Shown here: positions 16,960 to 25,538 of the stretch, piece by piece
How positions within the stretch are numbered: position 1 is the first letter of the stretch
How the letters are laid out: each line of letters starts with the position of its first letter
Origin: Streptomyces sp. NRRL S-340
GTDB lineage: Bacteria; Actinomycetota; Actinomycetes; Streptomycetales; Streptomycetaceae
DNA length: 64,000 nt
Assembly: GCF_000720185.1 (NCBI RefSeq)
Contig: NZ_JOIY01000041.1
Location: 1 to 64,000 of the forward strand
Direction: 5' to 3'
Notes under the pieces: model-generated
What the model was told of the DNA's origin: nothing
Database searches by the model: none
The model's input: only the letters and a program-made list of their open reading frames with translations
Translations under genes and position numbers: made by a program

Positions 16960-18015
16960 CTACCGGTCGATGTCGCAGGGGCCCGCCGCGGCGGACACGC
17001 AGGTCTGGATGAGGACGCCCGGCTCGGCTTCGGTGATCTCGCCGGTGCGCAGGTCGCGGACGGCGCCCGCCTTGAGCGCCGTGACGCAGCCGAAGCAGAT
17101 GCCCATGCGGCACCCGGAGGGCATGAGCACGCCGGCCTCCTCGCCGATGTCCAGCAACGGCGTGGCGCCGTCCGCGTCGACGGTCTTGCCGGTGGCGCTG
17201 AACGTGACCTCGCCGCCGCCGCCGACGGCGACGATGCCGGGGCGGAAGCGTTCTGTGTGCAGGCGCTGTTGGACGCCGTGCCCGCTCCAGTGCTCTTCGG
17301 CGGCGTCGAGCAGGCCCGCAGGCCCGCAGGCCCAGGTCTCGCGCTCGGCCCAGTCGGGCACGACTTCGTCGAGACGGGCGATGTCGAGCATGCCGTCTGT
17401 GTCGGTGTGCACCTCGGTGAGCCGCAGCTTCCTGCCCGCGACCAGGTCGTGCAGTTCGTTGCGGAAGATCACGTCTTGCGGCTGTGGCGCGCAGTGGACC
17501 ATGACGACGTCGTCGAACTCGACGTCGCGCAGCATGCCCATCACGGGCGTGATGCCGCTGCCGGCCGTCAGGTAGAGCACCTTGGCGGGCTTGGCCTGCG
17601 GCAGCACGAAGTCACCGGTCGCCTGGTCGAGCTGGATCAGCGTGCCCGGTTTCGCCCTGCGGACCAGGTGGTTGCTGACCTTGCCGTCCGGGATCGCCTT
17701 CACAGTGATCGTGACGCGGCCGTCCTGACGGTTTGTCGGCGAGGTGATGGAGTAGGCACGCCACAGGCGCACGCCGTCGACGTCGACCCCGATCCGCACG
17801 TACTGACCGGCTGTGTGGCCGCGCCAGCCCCGTCCCGGCCTGATCACGATAGTCGCGGCGTCACCCGTCTCAGGGTGCACGGCCTCGATGCGCCCACGCA
17901 GGTCAGCGCCCGCACGGAGCGGGCTGACCAGGTCGAGGTAGTCCGACGGCAGCAGCGGCGTCGTGACCATCTCCAGCAGTTTCCACGCCCTGCCGCGGAG
18001 GGCCGCACTCATCAT
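16960..18015 (-). CDS. Ferredoxin reductase with C-terminal [2Fe-2S] domain, desaturase electron donor
   Basis: 351 residues from ATG 18015 (a second ATG follows immediately at 18012); a longer frame to 18114 would overlap the divergent regulator. The order is an FAD domain with R-A-Y-S-I-T-S, an NAD(P) domain with LYLTAGSGITPVMGMLRD and CAPQPQD, then a plant-type ferredoxin with SGCRMGICFGC and a late C (LIQTC). It passes electrons from NAD(P)H to the desaturase encoded 7 bases downstream. The same architecture serves mycobacterial DesA3. Confidence 0.92.
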   Translation of the reverse strand: MMSAALRGRAWKLLEMVTTPLLPSDYLDLVSPLRAGADLRGRIEAVHPETGDAATIVIRPGRGWRGHTAGQYVRIGVDVDGVRLWRAYSITSPTNRQDGRVTITVKAIPDGKVSNHLVRRAKPGTLIQLDQATGDFVLPQAKPAKVLYLTAGSGITPVMGMLRDVEFDDVVMVHCAPQPQDVIFRNELHDLVAGRKLRLTEVHTDTDGMLDIARLDEVVPDWAERETWACGPAGLLDAAEEHWSGHGVQQRLHTERFRPGIVAVGGGGEVTFSATGKTVDADGATPLLDIGEEAGVLMPSGCRMGICFGCVTALKAGAVRDLRTGEITEAEPGVLIQTCVSAAAGPCDIDR

Positions 18016-18035
18016 GACTCCAGCTTGATGCGCCT

Positions 18036-18067
18036 CAAGGCGTAAAGTCCTGACCGCAAGACGTAAA
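18036..18067. promoter_or_regulatory. Direct repeats CAAGRCGTAAA between desaturase operon and pucR
   Basis: CAAGGCGTAAA (18036-18046) and CAAGACGTAAA (18057-18067) are spaced 21 bases, two helical turns, midway in the 86-base divergent intergenic region. This is a good candidate operator for the adjacent PucR-type protein (inference). Confidence 0.6.
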
Positions 18068-18101
18068 TCTGGTCGGCTGAATTGTTCGCAGGGAACAAAA
18101 C

Positions 18102-19241
18102 GTGAGCCATGCAATCCGGAGGGCCAGCGAACTGGCCCTGGACGAGACGACGGTCACCGCACTGAGGGCCGCGCTGAAGACCACCGCCGACGAGGTCGTC
18201 CAGGCGATCATCGACGAGGTCCCCTCCTACGCCAACGCCCTTTCGGGCCACATGGGCGCCACCATCCGCCGAGCCGTCCGCACCGCCCTCGGGCACTACC
18301 TGGACCTCGCGAGCGGCAACGATACAGGCGGCGACGCCGGTGACGCAGCCTACGAGCTGGGCCGCGGCGAGGTCCGCGACGGCCGTTCGATGGACGCTCT
18401 GCTCAGTGCCTACCGCGTCGGCGCCCGCGTGGCCTGGCGTTGCCTGGCAGCGGGTGCCGTACACGCAGGTCTGCCCGCCGCCGAGGTCGCCAAGTTCGCC
18501 GAGCTGACCTTCGCCTACATCGACGAGCTCTCCGCCGCGAGCGCCGCGGGCCACGCCGACGAACTGGCCGCCCGGGGCCGGGCCCACGAGCGCCACCTGG
18601 AGCACCTGGCCCGCGACCTCCTCGCCGGCGCGAGCCCGGACGTGCTGCTGGCCTCTGCTCAACGGGCCGGGTGGCAGCCTCCCGTTTCGCTGACCGCGGT
18701 CCTGTTGCCCGCCGCCCAGGCCCGGCCTGCCTACCGCACGCTCGACCCGAGCACCCTCGTCCTCGACGATCTGCCGGACGCCACCGGTGTGCTGCTCGTC
18801 CCCGATGCCGCCCGATCACATCTCTTGCGGCAGCTGACCGACCGCACCGCCGTGGCCGGCCCGGCCCGGCCATGGACTCGTGCGTCCGCCTCGTACGCAC
18901 GAGCCGTACGCGCGCGCTCCCTCTCCTCCGGTATCCGCGACACCGAGGACCACCTGCCCGAGCTGGTGCTGAGCGCCGACGTGGACGCGTTCGCAGACCT
19001 GCGTGCCCGTGCCCTCGCGCCGTTGCGGGCTCTGCCTGTGGCCACCGCCCGGCGGCTGGAGGAGACGTTGCGGGCCTGGCTGCTGCACCAGGGCAGGCGG
19101 GATGAGGTGGCGGCGGTGTTGTTCGTCCATCCCCAGACCGTCCGGTACCGGATGTCGCAGCTGCGGGAGCTGTTTCCGGATCTCGCATCGCCACACCGGG
19201 TCCTTGAACTGACGCTGGCGGTCGGTCTTCGGGCCAGCTGA
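18102..19241 (+). CDS. PucR/CdaR-family transcriptional regulator
   Basis: 379 residues from GTG 18102 (AGGGAAC upstream). The N-terminal half is the helical RsbRD-like sensor often found in actinobacterial members (SGHMGATIRRAVRTALGHYL, DGRSMDALLSAYRVGARVAW). The C-terminal HTH_30 reads VHPQTVRYRMSQLRELFPDL after ARRLEETLRAWLLHQGRRDE. It is divergent from the desaturase operon, so it is the likely regulator of membrane-lipid desaturation. Confidence 0.9.
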   Translation: MSHAIRRASELALDETTVTALRAALKTTADEVVQAIIDEVPSYANALSGHMGATIRRAVRTALGHYLDLASGNDTGGDAGDAAYELGRGEVRDGRSMDALLSAYRVGARVAWRCLAAGAVHAGLPAAEVAKFAELTFAYIDELSAASAAGHADELAARGRAHERHLEHLARDLLAGASPDVLLASAQRAGWQPPVSLTAVLLPAAQARPAYRTLDPSTLVLDDLPDATGVLLVPDAARSHLLRQLTDRTAVAGPARPWTRASASYARAVRARSLSSGIRDTEDHLPELVLSADVDAFADLRARALAPLRALPVATARRLEETLRAWLLHQGRRDEVAAVLFVHPQTVRYRMSQLRELFPDLASPHRVLELTLAVGLRAS

Positions 19242-19739
19242 CGCGTACTTCGACCGTCCACGAACTCCCGGCGGATCCCGGCATCGTGCTCGGTGTCCAC
19301 CTGGGCGTCCTTGCAGCCGGGACGGTTCGGGTGAGCGACGTGATCAGGGTGCAGCAGGTCGGCTGACAGGGAGCGTTCCACCACGGGTCGCCCACCTGCC
19401 GGTCCCGTCAGGTCTGCGCTTTACACGACCAGCCACACCCGGTCGCGACTGAGCGGGAGTTGGCCGAGGAGGACGCCGGTCGCGTCGAGCAGAGTGTTGG
19501 CGAAGGCTGGAGCGACCGGGTTGAAAGGGCGGACTGTCGGCCGTGACGCCCGTTTGACTCCCTGGGCACCCACATGCATGGCGATGGGCCACGAAATGGG
19601 ATCCGACCTCCTCGGGTTTTCCGTAGATCGCTCAGGTCGACATCTTCCGATGACCCACCAGGTCGGTGGGCCGTGATTGAACCGGTCGCGGAGAGCTCCT
19701 GAACTGTGGTTGTGGGCGCACAATGTGCGGTGCGGGCGT
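19242..19739. other. 498 bases, probable relics only
   Basis: A minus-strand frame ending near 19421 finishes with NPVAPAFANTLLDATGVLLG, which looks like a real protein end but has no identifiable start or family. The rest shows no coding character. Confidence 0.4.
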
Positions 19740-20092
19740 TCAGTAGGTGGGACCGTAAGGGCTCCAGTGCCCGAGGAAGGGTTTCAGGTCGTCGGCTCGT
19801 GGCTTGGGAATGTCGGGCAGCCGGGGCGGTGTGTTCAATGGGTCGAGGCGCTCAACGGTGGCCGCTGCCCAGCTGATCCATTCTTCGGTGTCGGTTCTGG
19901 CCTGGCCCGGAGGCATGGCCTCGACTCGCGTGTGTACGGTGCTCACGTATTGGGTCAGTCGGGTGGCGTGACGCGATGCTGCTTCCTGAGCTTCTAGGTG
20001 CCTGACGCGGTACGCCTCCGCGTACCGGATGCGGGCTTGTTCCATGGCGGCTTCCCAGCGGATGCGCTTCTGGCGTGCCGCTTCGGCCTCGT
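19740..20092 (-). CDS. C-terminal part of an unidentified coiled-coil protein
   Basis: Reads RQKRIRWEAAMEQARIRYAE, YRVRHLEAQEAASRHATRLT, DTEEWISWAAATVERLDPLN and ends FLGHWSPYGPTY. It is helical, charged and Pro-rich at the end. Upstream of about 20092 the frame turns into antisense of an IS630 N-terminal fragment, so the true N-terminus has been lost. No known function. Confidence 0.5.
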
Positions 20093-20300
20093 CCGGGTCC
20101 CGGTCCTCGCCCAGCTGGTGCAGGCGGACGAGGACACGGCGCGGGACGTGATCCACCGGTTCAACGAGACCGGTCTGGCCTGCCTGGACCCTCGGTGGGC
20201 GGGAGGCCGTCCCCGCCATCTCAGCACTGACGATGAGGACGTCGTCGTCCAGACGGCCACCACCCGCCCGACTCGTCTCGGCCTGTCGGCGTACGCCTGA
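20089..20300 (+). pseudogene. N-terminal scrap of an IS630-family transposase
   Basis: Reads VPVLAQLVQADEDTARDVIH, FNETGLACLDPRWAGGRPRH and STDDEDVVVQTATTRPTRLG, the HTH and linker of IS630 transposases. It ends abruptly at a stop (20298). It is the same element type as the C-terminal scrap at 33355-33662. Confidence 0.75.
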
Positions 20301-20408
20301 ACGTGCTCAACCCCGTACAGGTGGACGTGCTCAGTTGATGAGGCGCTGGCCACGGGTTCTCGTCAGTCTGCAATGGACGGTCGACAGCGTCAGACGACCG
20401 GGCACTTC

Positions 20409-21332
20409 TCATGCCACCTTGATGACGACCTTGCCCGAGGTGTGACCGTTCTCGACGGTGGCGAGGGCGGCGGGGGCGTCGGAGAGCGGATGGACCGCGG
20501 TGATTACGGGTGCGAGGAGTCCGTCGAGGGCCAGCCGGGCCGACCGCTCCAGGTTCTCGCGGTCGACGCGACGCTCGACGAAACGCCCACCGAGATCGGG
20601 CACAGACATATCACCCACAGCGATGACGTTGCGGGGATCCCGGGCCAGCGGAGCGACCGTCCGCAGCGAGGTGCCTCCGGCCAGGTCGACGATCCCGTCG
20701 AAGCCGTCCGGAACCAGCTCGCGTGCCGCGGCGGCGACGTCCTCGGCGGTGCAGTCGATGAACCGCACCCCGATGGCCTCGGCGTGCTCGCGTTTGGCGG
20801 TACTCCCGGTGCCGATCACACACAGCTCGCGCCCGATGGCCAGTCGGGCGACGGCGAGGCCGACCCCGCCTCCGACCCCGTTGACCAGGACCGTGGCACC
20901 GGCCGGAAGGCCGAGCTGGTCGAGTGCGTCCACCGCGGTCGTCCCGGCCACTGGCAGCGTTGCCGCCACGGTCGCGGACAGACCTTCCGGGATGCGCGCG
21001 GTGTTCGGCGCGGACAGCACCGTCGTCTCGGCGTAGGTGCCGCCACCGGTGAGTACGAAGCCGAAGACCGCGTCACCCACCTCGAGCCCGTTGACGTCCT
21101 CGCCTCGGGCGAGAACGGTTCCGGCTGCCTCCATGCCCAGCACGCGGGGAAACGGACGCCCGCCGTCGAGCCCGTCGACCAGACCCGAGCGCAGAAGGTG
21201 GTCGAGGGGATTCACGCCGGCCACGGTGACCCGGATCAGCACCTCGCCGCGACCGGGGACGGGATCGGGACGATCGAAGAACTCCTGTACCTCGGGCCCG
21301 CCATACCTGCCAAAACCCCACGCCTGCCCCAT
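20409..21332 (-). CDS. NADPH:quinone oxidoreductase-like (zinc-independent MDR)
   Basis: 307 residues. Hallmarks are VTVAGVNPLDHLLRSG, the G-x-E-x-x-G of PRVLGMEAAGTV, VGDAVFGF and the cofactor motif LVNGVGGGVGLAVARLA. No structural-zinc cysteines are present, so it belongs to the QOR/enoyl-reductase branch. Predicted to reduce quinones or activated alkenes. Its upstream region holds a MerR-type spacer-operator promoter; the adjacent upstream merR gene is truncated. Confidence 0.9.
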   Translation of the reverse strand: MGQAWGFGRYGGPEVQEFFDRPDPVPGRGEVLIRVTVAGVNPLDHLLRSGLVDGLDGGRPFPRVLGMEAAGTVLARGEDVNGLEVGDAVFGFVLTGGGTYAETTVLSAPNTARIPEGLSATVAATLPVAGTTAVDALDQLGLPAGATVLVNGVGGGVGLAVARLAIGRELCVIGTGSTAKREHAEAIGVRFIDCTAEDVAAAARELVPDGFDGIVDLAGGTSLRTVAPLARDPRNVIAVGDMSVPDLGGRFVERRVDRENLERSARLALDGLLAPVITAVHPLSDAPAALATVENGHTSGKVVIKVA

Positions 21333-21391
21333 CTACTGCCGCCTCTCGTATGACCGCCCCGGTGATTCCGGCGTTGTCGCCATCCTCACCT

Positions 21392-21407
21392 CTGACATTG
21401 ATGTGAG
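21392..21407 (-). promoter_or_regulatory. MerR-type operator of the quinone oxidoreductase gene
   Basis: CTGACATTGATGTGAG is a near-palindrome (TGACAT-TG-ATGTGA). On the minus strand it lies between TTGTCC and a TGAGGAT-like -10 with a 19-base spacing, the elongated spacer that MerR proteins distort. The identical 16 bases occur at 32744-32759 upstream of the EthD gene. Confidence 0.7.
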
Positions 21408-21434
21408 GGACAACCGGCTGAGACGCAGATCACA

Positions 21435-21766
21435 TCAGGCCGACTGCGCCACCGGTTCCGGGGCCGTGGACAGCTCCGCCCGGTGTCGGCTGTTGGCCCT
21501 GATCAGCACGTCGAGTGCATCCCGGGTCTCGATCAGGTGCGCGATGTCGGCGTCGATCCGGTCGCGCTCGCGCATCATCGCCGTGAACGTCTCCTCGGCG
21601 ACGCCCAGGTCACCCGGGACGTCCACACACGGCAGCACAGTCGTGATCACCCTGCTGGACATACCCGCGTCGAACAGCTGTCGGATGAGTGACACGCGCT
21701 GGACCGCAGCATCGGAATAGTGACGCTGCCCCGCGTCGGAGCGTGAGCTGGTCAGCAGGCCCTGCT
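21435..21766 (-). pseudogene. MerR-family regulator lacking its DNA-binding N-terminus
   Basis: Retained: EQGLLTSSRSDAGQRHYSDA, VQRVSLIRQLFDAGMSSRVI and a dimerisation coil with MRERDRIDADIAHLIETRDA. Compared with the intact paralogue at 32335, the first 20 or so residues including the recognition helix (IGELSARTGASRRSLRYYE) are gone; the break is at about 21766. It lies directly upstream of the quinone oxidoreductase it presumably once controlled. Confidence 0.8.
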
Positions 21767-21797
21767 CTTGTCGCCCGCCCGGTCCTCGAGGACGCCC

Positions 21798-21876
21798 GCT
21801 GCTCCCCGCCCGCGCGGGGATGGTCCCCGGATCCAGTACGTGGCGCCCGCAGCGACGGTCTGCTCCCCGCCCGCGC
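21798..21876 (+). CRISPR. Type I-E-like CRISPR relic: one repeat, one 32-nt spacer, one broken repeat
   Basis: A 29-base repeat-like unit (21798-21826) has the palindromic core CCCCGCCCGCGCGGGG flanked by CTGCT and ATGGTCC, as in actinobacterial I-E repeats. Exactly 61 bases on, CTGCTCCCCGCCCGCGC recurs (21860-21876), leaving a 32-nt spacer. The second repeat then runs into IS1182 sequence. There are no cas genes in the window. Two units are few, so the call rests on sequence type plus the exact 29+32 geometry. Confidence 0.55.
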
Positions 21877-21883
21877 AGCGCAC

Positions 21884-22097
21884 GAACTGCAGCACACAGA
21901 CGGTGGCCAGCTGGGCGGGAGATAGGCCCGGACGCCCGTCACGCGGATACCAGTCGGCGAAGTCCTCATCACGCCACAGCCCGTCCAGGCGGTCTCTCAC
22001 CCACATAGCTGCCGCACCATCCGGGTTGCTCGCCCGCGCGATATACGCGGCCAGAGGCGGGACTTGCCCACCGGAACGAGGACGGAGCGACAACGGA
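21884..22097 (-). pseudogene. N-terminal fragment of an IS1182-family transposase
   Basis: Starting near TTG 22097 the frame reads SLRPRSGGQVPPLAAYIARA, AMWVRDRLDGLWRDEDFADW and PRDGRPGLSPAQLATVCVLQ-F, the conserved N-terminus of Streptomyces IS1182 transposases. It breaks where the CRISPR-like repeat begins. The catalytic part is absent. Confidence 0.75.
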
Positions 22098-22397
22098 CAC
22101 CTCGACAACTGCATGGGCCCTCGGAACATCCAGAGCATGCCCGCCGATCACCCCGGCGCACTGGGAAACCTCAAGATTCCCGACAGAGTCGGGCTAGGGC
22201 ACCTCTCACCTGCGTTGACGGTCCACTGGCATCCGCGCTCGTCCGCCGTTGTCCGTGGGCGTTGTCACGCAGTCAGACACTCAGTCGGCCCCGCCGGAGT
22301 GGGGCCGTTCCGTCGCTGCGCCGACTTGGTCCGGATATCCGACACAGGCTGAGGGTACCCGCCTCGCAGCACGGCCCCTGCCCGAGTCCGGTACGCG

Positions 22398-23915
22398 GTG
22401 ACAGCAACGGAGAACCAGATGAAGGCCCGCCAATCAGCAGTCCCACCGATGCCAGCGCCGGTTCCAGCGGAGGAGCAGCCCACCGAAGTTCTCTCCGGCC
22501 GCTACCGGTTGGGCGCGAGAATCGGATCGGGAGGCATGGCCGACGTGTACGAGGGCGTTGACACGCGCCTTCGGCGGTCCGTGGCCGTCAAGGTGTTCCG
22601 GCCCGGCCCAGACCCGCAGACGGAGGACCGTCTCACCGCGGAGGCCGTCCTTCTGGCCCGCCTGCAGCACCCGGGACTGGTCACCGTCTACGACGCCGGT
22701 CGCCACGACAACCGCACCTACCTGGTCATGCAACTGATCAAGGGCCCCACGCTGCGCAGTCTTTTGGCGTGTGGAGCGCTGCCTGAGCGGCGTGTGATGG
22801 ATGTGGGCGCCGCCCTCGCGCGAGTGCTGGCCTATGTCCACCGGGCCGGCGTCGTGCACCGTGACATCAAACCGTCGAACATCCTCCTCGACGCGTCCGG
22901 TGCTCCTCACCTGGCTGATTTCGGCATCGCGCGCCTGGCCAATGCCACGCGCCATACGGCACCGGACGTGCTGATAGGCACCGCCGCCTATCTTGCACCG
23001 GAGCAGGTTGAGGGCAGGCAGATCGGGCCGACCGCCGACGTCTACGCGCTCGGCCTGGTCCTGCTGGAGTGCTTGAAAGGCGAACTGGAGTACCAGGGCA
23101 CCCCGCTGGAAGCGACAGTCGCCCGCCTGCACCGCCCACCCGAAGTCCCCAGCTGGCTCCCCTCGGAACTCGCGGCCCTGCTGCGGGCCATGACCGCCCA
23201 GGACCCCGAGGGCCGCCCGGACGCCGAGCAGTGCGCGCAAGCCCTCGCCTCCCGGCACGCCGGCCGTGATCCATACCCCCTGCCGCTCTCGGCGCCCTCC
23301 GAGGCGCGCCTTCCGATGCCGCGGGCCGCTCACCCCGCAACGAAGGAGCACATACGCTCTCAGGACGCGGCAGTCACCCGGCGCAACCTTCCCGGCGGCG
23401 CCCGCCACAGCCGTCGCCTGGCAGCGGGCACGGCCCTGGCCCTCTCCGTGGCCCTGGGCGCGACTCTTGCCGTCACATCGAGCACTAGCGGAAGCGACGA
23501 CCGGGAAGCAACGACGCCCGCCGAGACTTCCGCGCATCCGCCCTCCGGTACGGCGACCGCCAAGAGCGGGACCGGTGCCCTCCCCCCCACCCGATCTCAC
23601 GGCGCTCAGCCCCCCTCTGGGCCTCCGGCTGCGGCAACCGGATCTCATGCCCAGCCCGTCTCTAGGACACTTGCCGCTTCTTATCCGGCGGCTGCCCCGA
23701 GTTCGAGCCACAGCGCCTATGCACCGCCCGCGAACGTAAGGCCGCCTGGATCGGCGTCACCGCCGCCACGATCCATGCCGACCGCGGGCGGGGCCGGCGG
23801 GCCGAGCCGGACGACACCTACGGCGCCAACACCTGGCACGGCGTCCCCATCACCAAGTCCCTCGCAGGACGGCGGCGCTACCAGCGCACCGCCCAGCCCA
23901 AGCCCGACGCATTAG
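22398..23915 (+). CDS. Membrane-anchored Ser/Thr protein kinase (PknB type)
   Basis: 505 residues. The kinase domain (about 34-290) shows the glycine loop IGSGGMADVYEG, VAVKVF (Lys65), HRDIKPSNILL (154-164), DFGIA (174-178) and GTAAYLAPEQ. One membrane helix follows near 335-357 (RLAAGTALALSVALGATLAV), then a Ser/Thr/Pro-rich tail of about 140 residues without PASTA repeats. Predicted to phosphorylate cytosolic targets in response to envelope cues. The start GTG 22398 gives a 30-residue leader before the domain. Its TAG stop lies on the TA duplicated by the downstream IS, but would be TAG without the IS as well. Confidence 0.9.
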   Translation: MTATENQMKARQSAVPPMPAPVPAEEQPTEVLSGRYRLGARIGSGGMADVYEGVDTRLRRSVAVKVFRPGPDPQTEDRLTAEAVLLARLQHPGLVTVYDAGRHDNRTYLVMQLIKGPTLRSLLACGALPERRVMDVGAALARVLAYVHRAGVVHRDIKPSNILLDASGAPHLADFGIARLANATRHTAPDVLIGTAAYLAPEQVEGRQIGPTADVYALGLVLLECLKGELEYQGTPLEATVARLHRPPEVPSWLPSELAALLRAMTAQDPEGRPDAEQCAQALASRHAGRDPYPLPLSAPSEARLPMPRAAHPATKEHIRSQDAAVTRRNLPGGARHSRRLAAGTALALSVALGATLAVTSSTSGSDDREATTPAETSAHPPSGTATAKSGTGALPPTRSHGAQPPSGPPAAATGSHAQPVSRTLAASYPAAAPSSSHSAYAPPANVRPPGSASPPPRSMPTAGGAGGPSRTTPTAPTPGTASPSPSPSQDGGATSAPPSPSPTH

Positions 23916-25521
23916 CTTGATCTTTAACGTCCGGCGTCGAATGGTGCCTCGAACTTGATCACTCGGTTCGGTATCCGGCGTACGCCGGAGCGGCCTTCGT
24001 CTGAACATGTGCTCCGACCAAGGAATACACACGTCCAGCACGAAGGCCGCAAGGATGAGTCTGCTGCATCGCGACACCCGGCAAGATGCTTCGACGCAAT
24101 TGTCACGCTTCCAGGGCGGGTTCTACGCCTGTCTCACTGCTCGTTCGGACGTGTTGTTCGAGCTGGCCGACGCTGTCCTGTGCGGTGACGGGCCGGTCAG
24201 GTCGCTGGCCGAGCTGTCATTGGCGGGCGAACACCGTCGCGGTCACGGCGGACTTTACGCGGCGGTGGCCCGTGGCCGGGTGGACGCGGACCGGCTGCAG
24301 CGGGCCCTGGCCACAGTGTCCCTTCCCCGTGCTGCCGACGGCCGGCTGGTCCTGGCCATCGACATCACCTCCTGCCTGCGGCCGGACGCTCACACCTCAC
24401 CGCAACGGATCCTGTGCCACACCTACGGGCGGGGCAAGGATCAGCACATCCCCGTCCCCGGCTGGCCCTACTCGATCATGCGCGCCCTCGAGCCCGGCCG
24501 CAGCTCATGGACCGCGCCGCTGGACGCGCTGCGACTGGCACCTGGAGACGACACCGCCACGGTCACCGTCCGACAACTGCGCGACCTGGTCGAGCGACTG
24601 ATCACGGCAGGTCAGTGGCAGGCTGGCGACCCTGACATCCTCGTCATCGCGGACGCCGGATACGACGCACCCCGTCTTGCCTTCCTCCTGCGGGATCTGC
24701 CCGTGCGGGTATTGGCCCGGATGCACTCGGATCGGGTCCTACGCAGGGCCGTCCCGCCCCGCCGACCGGGCACGATGGGCCGCCCACCCCGCCACGGTGG
24801 CGAGTTCGTCTTCGGCCAGCCCGACATCTGGGGCACCCCAGACACCCAGACCGTCACCGACACCCGGCTCTACGGCACCGCCCTAGCCCGCTCCTGGAAC
24901 CGGCTGCATCCCAAGCTGACCCACCGCTCCTCCTGGGCCGCGGCCGACGGCAACCTCCCCATCGTCGAAGGCACGGTGATCCGCCTGGACATCGACCACC
25001 TGCCCAGCGGAGCCATCCCCAAGCCGGTCTGGCTGTGGTGGTCAGGCACTGATGCCACCCTCGCAGACACCGACCGCCTCCGGCAGTCCTACCTGCGGCG
25101 CTTCGACATCGAGCACACCTTCCGCCTGTTCAAGCAGACGCTGGGATGGACCGCACCGAAGATCCGCACCCCCGAGGCAGCTGACCGATGGACCTGGCTG
25201 ATCATCGCCGCCTACACCCAGCTGCGGCTTGCCCGGCCGCTGGCAGCCGACCGGCGTCGGCCCTGGGAGAAACCCAGCCCACCGGACAGACTCGCCCCAG
25301 CCCGTGTCCGCCGCGACTTCCGGCACATCCGCCCGTCGACCACCTGCCCGGCCCAGGCACCGAAACCCTCCCGGCCCGGCCCCGGACGACCACCAGGACG
25401 CAAGAACACCCGGCTCACACCCCGCCACGACCTGCACACACCTCGCACAACACAGCGGACGCAACGAGGAACAAAGAAGTCGACCACTCCACGCCCCCGC
25501 CGCACAGGTTGAAGATCAAGC
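23915..25521 (+). mobile_element. Complete IS element with NF041680-type DDE transposase
   Basis: Terminal inverted repeats GCTTGATCTTTAAC (from 23915) and GTTGAAGATCAAGC (to 25521) match at 13 of 14 positions. A TA dinucleotide abuts each end (23913-23914 and 25522-25523), consistent with a 2-bp target duplication. It carries one intact transposase. It lies head-to-tail with the next IS, sharing the TA between them. Confidence 0.85.
24055..25512 (+). CDS. Transposase, DDE type (Streptomyces NF041680-like family)
   Basis: 485 residues from ATG 24055 with GAAGG eight bases upstream; an ATG at 24007 is in frame but its 16 extra residues are not family-like. Recognisable blocks are DASTQLSRFQGGFYACLTAR, LVLAIDITSCLRPDA (first Asp), ILCHTYGRGKDQHIPVPGWP, DILVIADAGYDAPRLAFLLR (second Asp) and YLRRFDIEHTFRLFKQTLGW (Glu). 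It appears intact and potentially active. The Arg/Pro/Thr-rich tail overlaps the right inverted repeat region. Confidence 0.85.
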   Translation: MSLLHRDTRQDASTQLSRFQGGFYACLTARSDVLFELADAVLCGDGPVRSLAELSLAGEHRRGHGGLYAAVARGRVDADRLQRALATVSLPRAADGRLVLAIDITSCLRPDAHTSPQRILCHTYGRGKDQHIPVPGWPYSIMRALEPGRSSWTAPLDALRLAPGDDTATVTVRQLRDLVERLITAGQWQAGDPDILVIADAGYDAPRLAFLLRDLPVRVLARMHSDRVLRRAVPPRRPGTMGRPPRHGGEFVFGQPDIWGTPDTQTVTDTRLYGTALARSWNRLHPKLTHRSSWAAADGNLPIVEGTVIRLDIDHLPSGAIPKPVWLWWSGTDATLADTDRLRQSYLRRFDIEHTFRLFKQTLGWTAPKIRTPEAADRWTWLIIAAYTQLRLARPLAADRRRPWEKPSPPDRLAPARVRRDFRHIRPSTTCPAQAPKPSRPGPGRPPGRKNTRLTPRHDLHTPRTTQRTQRGTKKSTTPRPRRTG

Positions 25522-25538
25522 TAAGGGTTGTCCCGTAA

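Noticed and set aside
23700..23914. Alternative frame over the kinase tail (RERKAAWIGVTAATIHADRG...)
   Set aside because: It has protein-like composition but no start, no recognisable family and is closed upstream by stops; the Ser/Pro-rich kinase frame is more consistent with the preceding sequence.
24007..24054. Upstream ATG for the IS transposase
   Set aside because: The extra 16 residues are unlike the family N-terminus and ATG 24055 has GAAGG at proper spacing.
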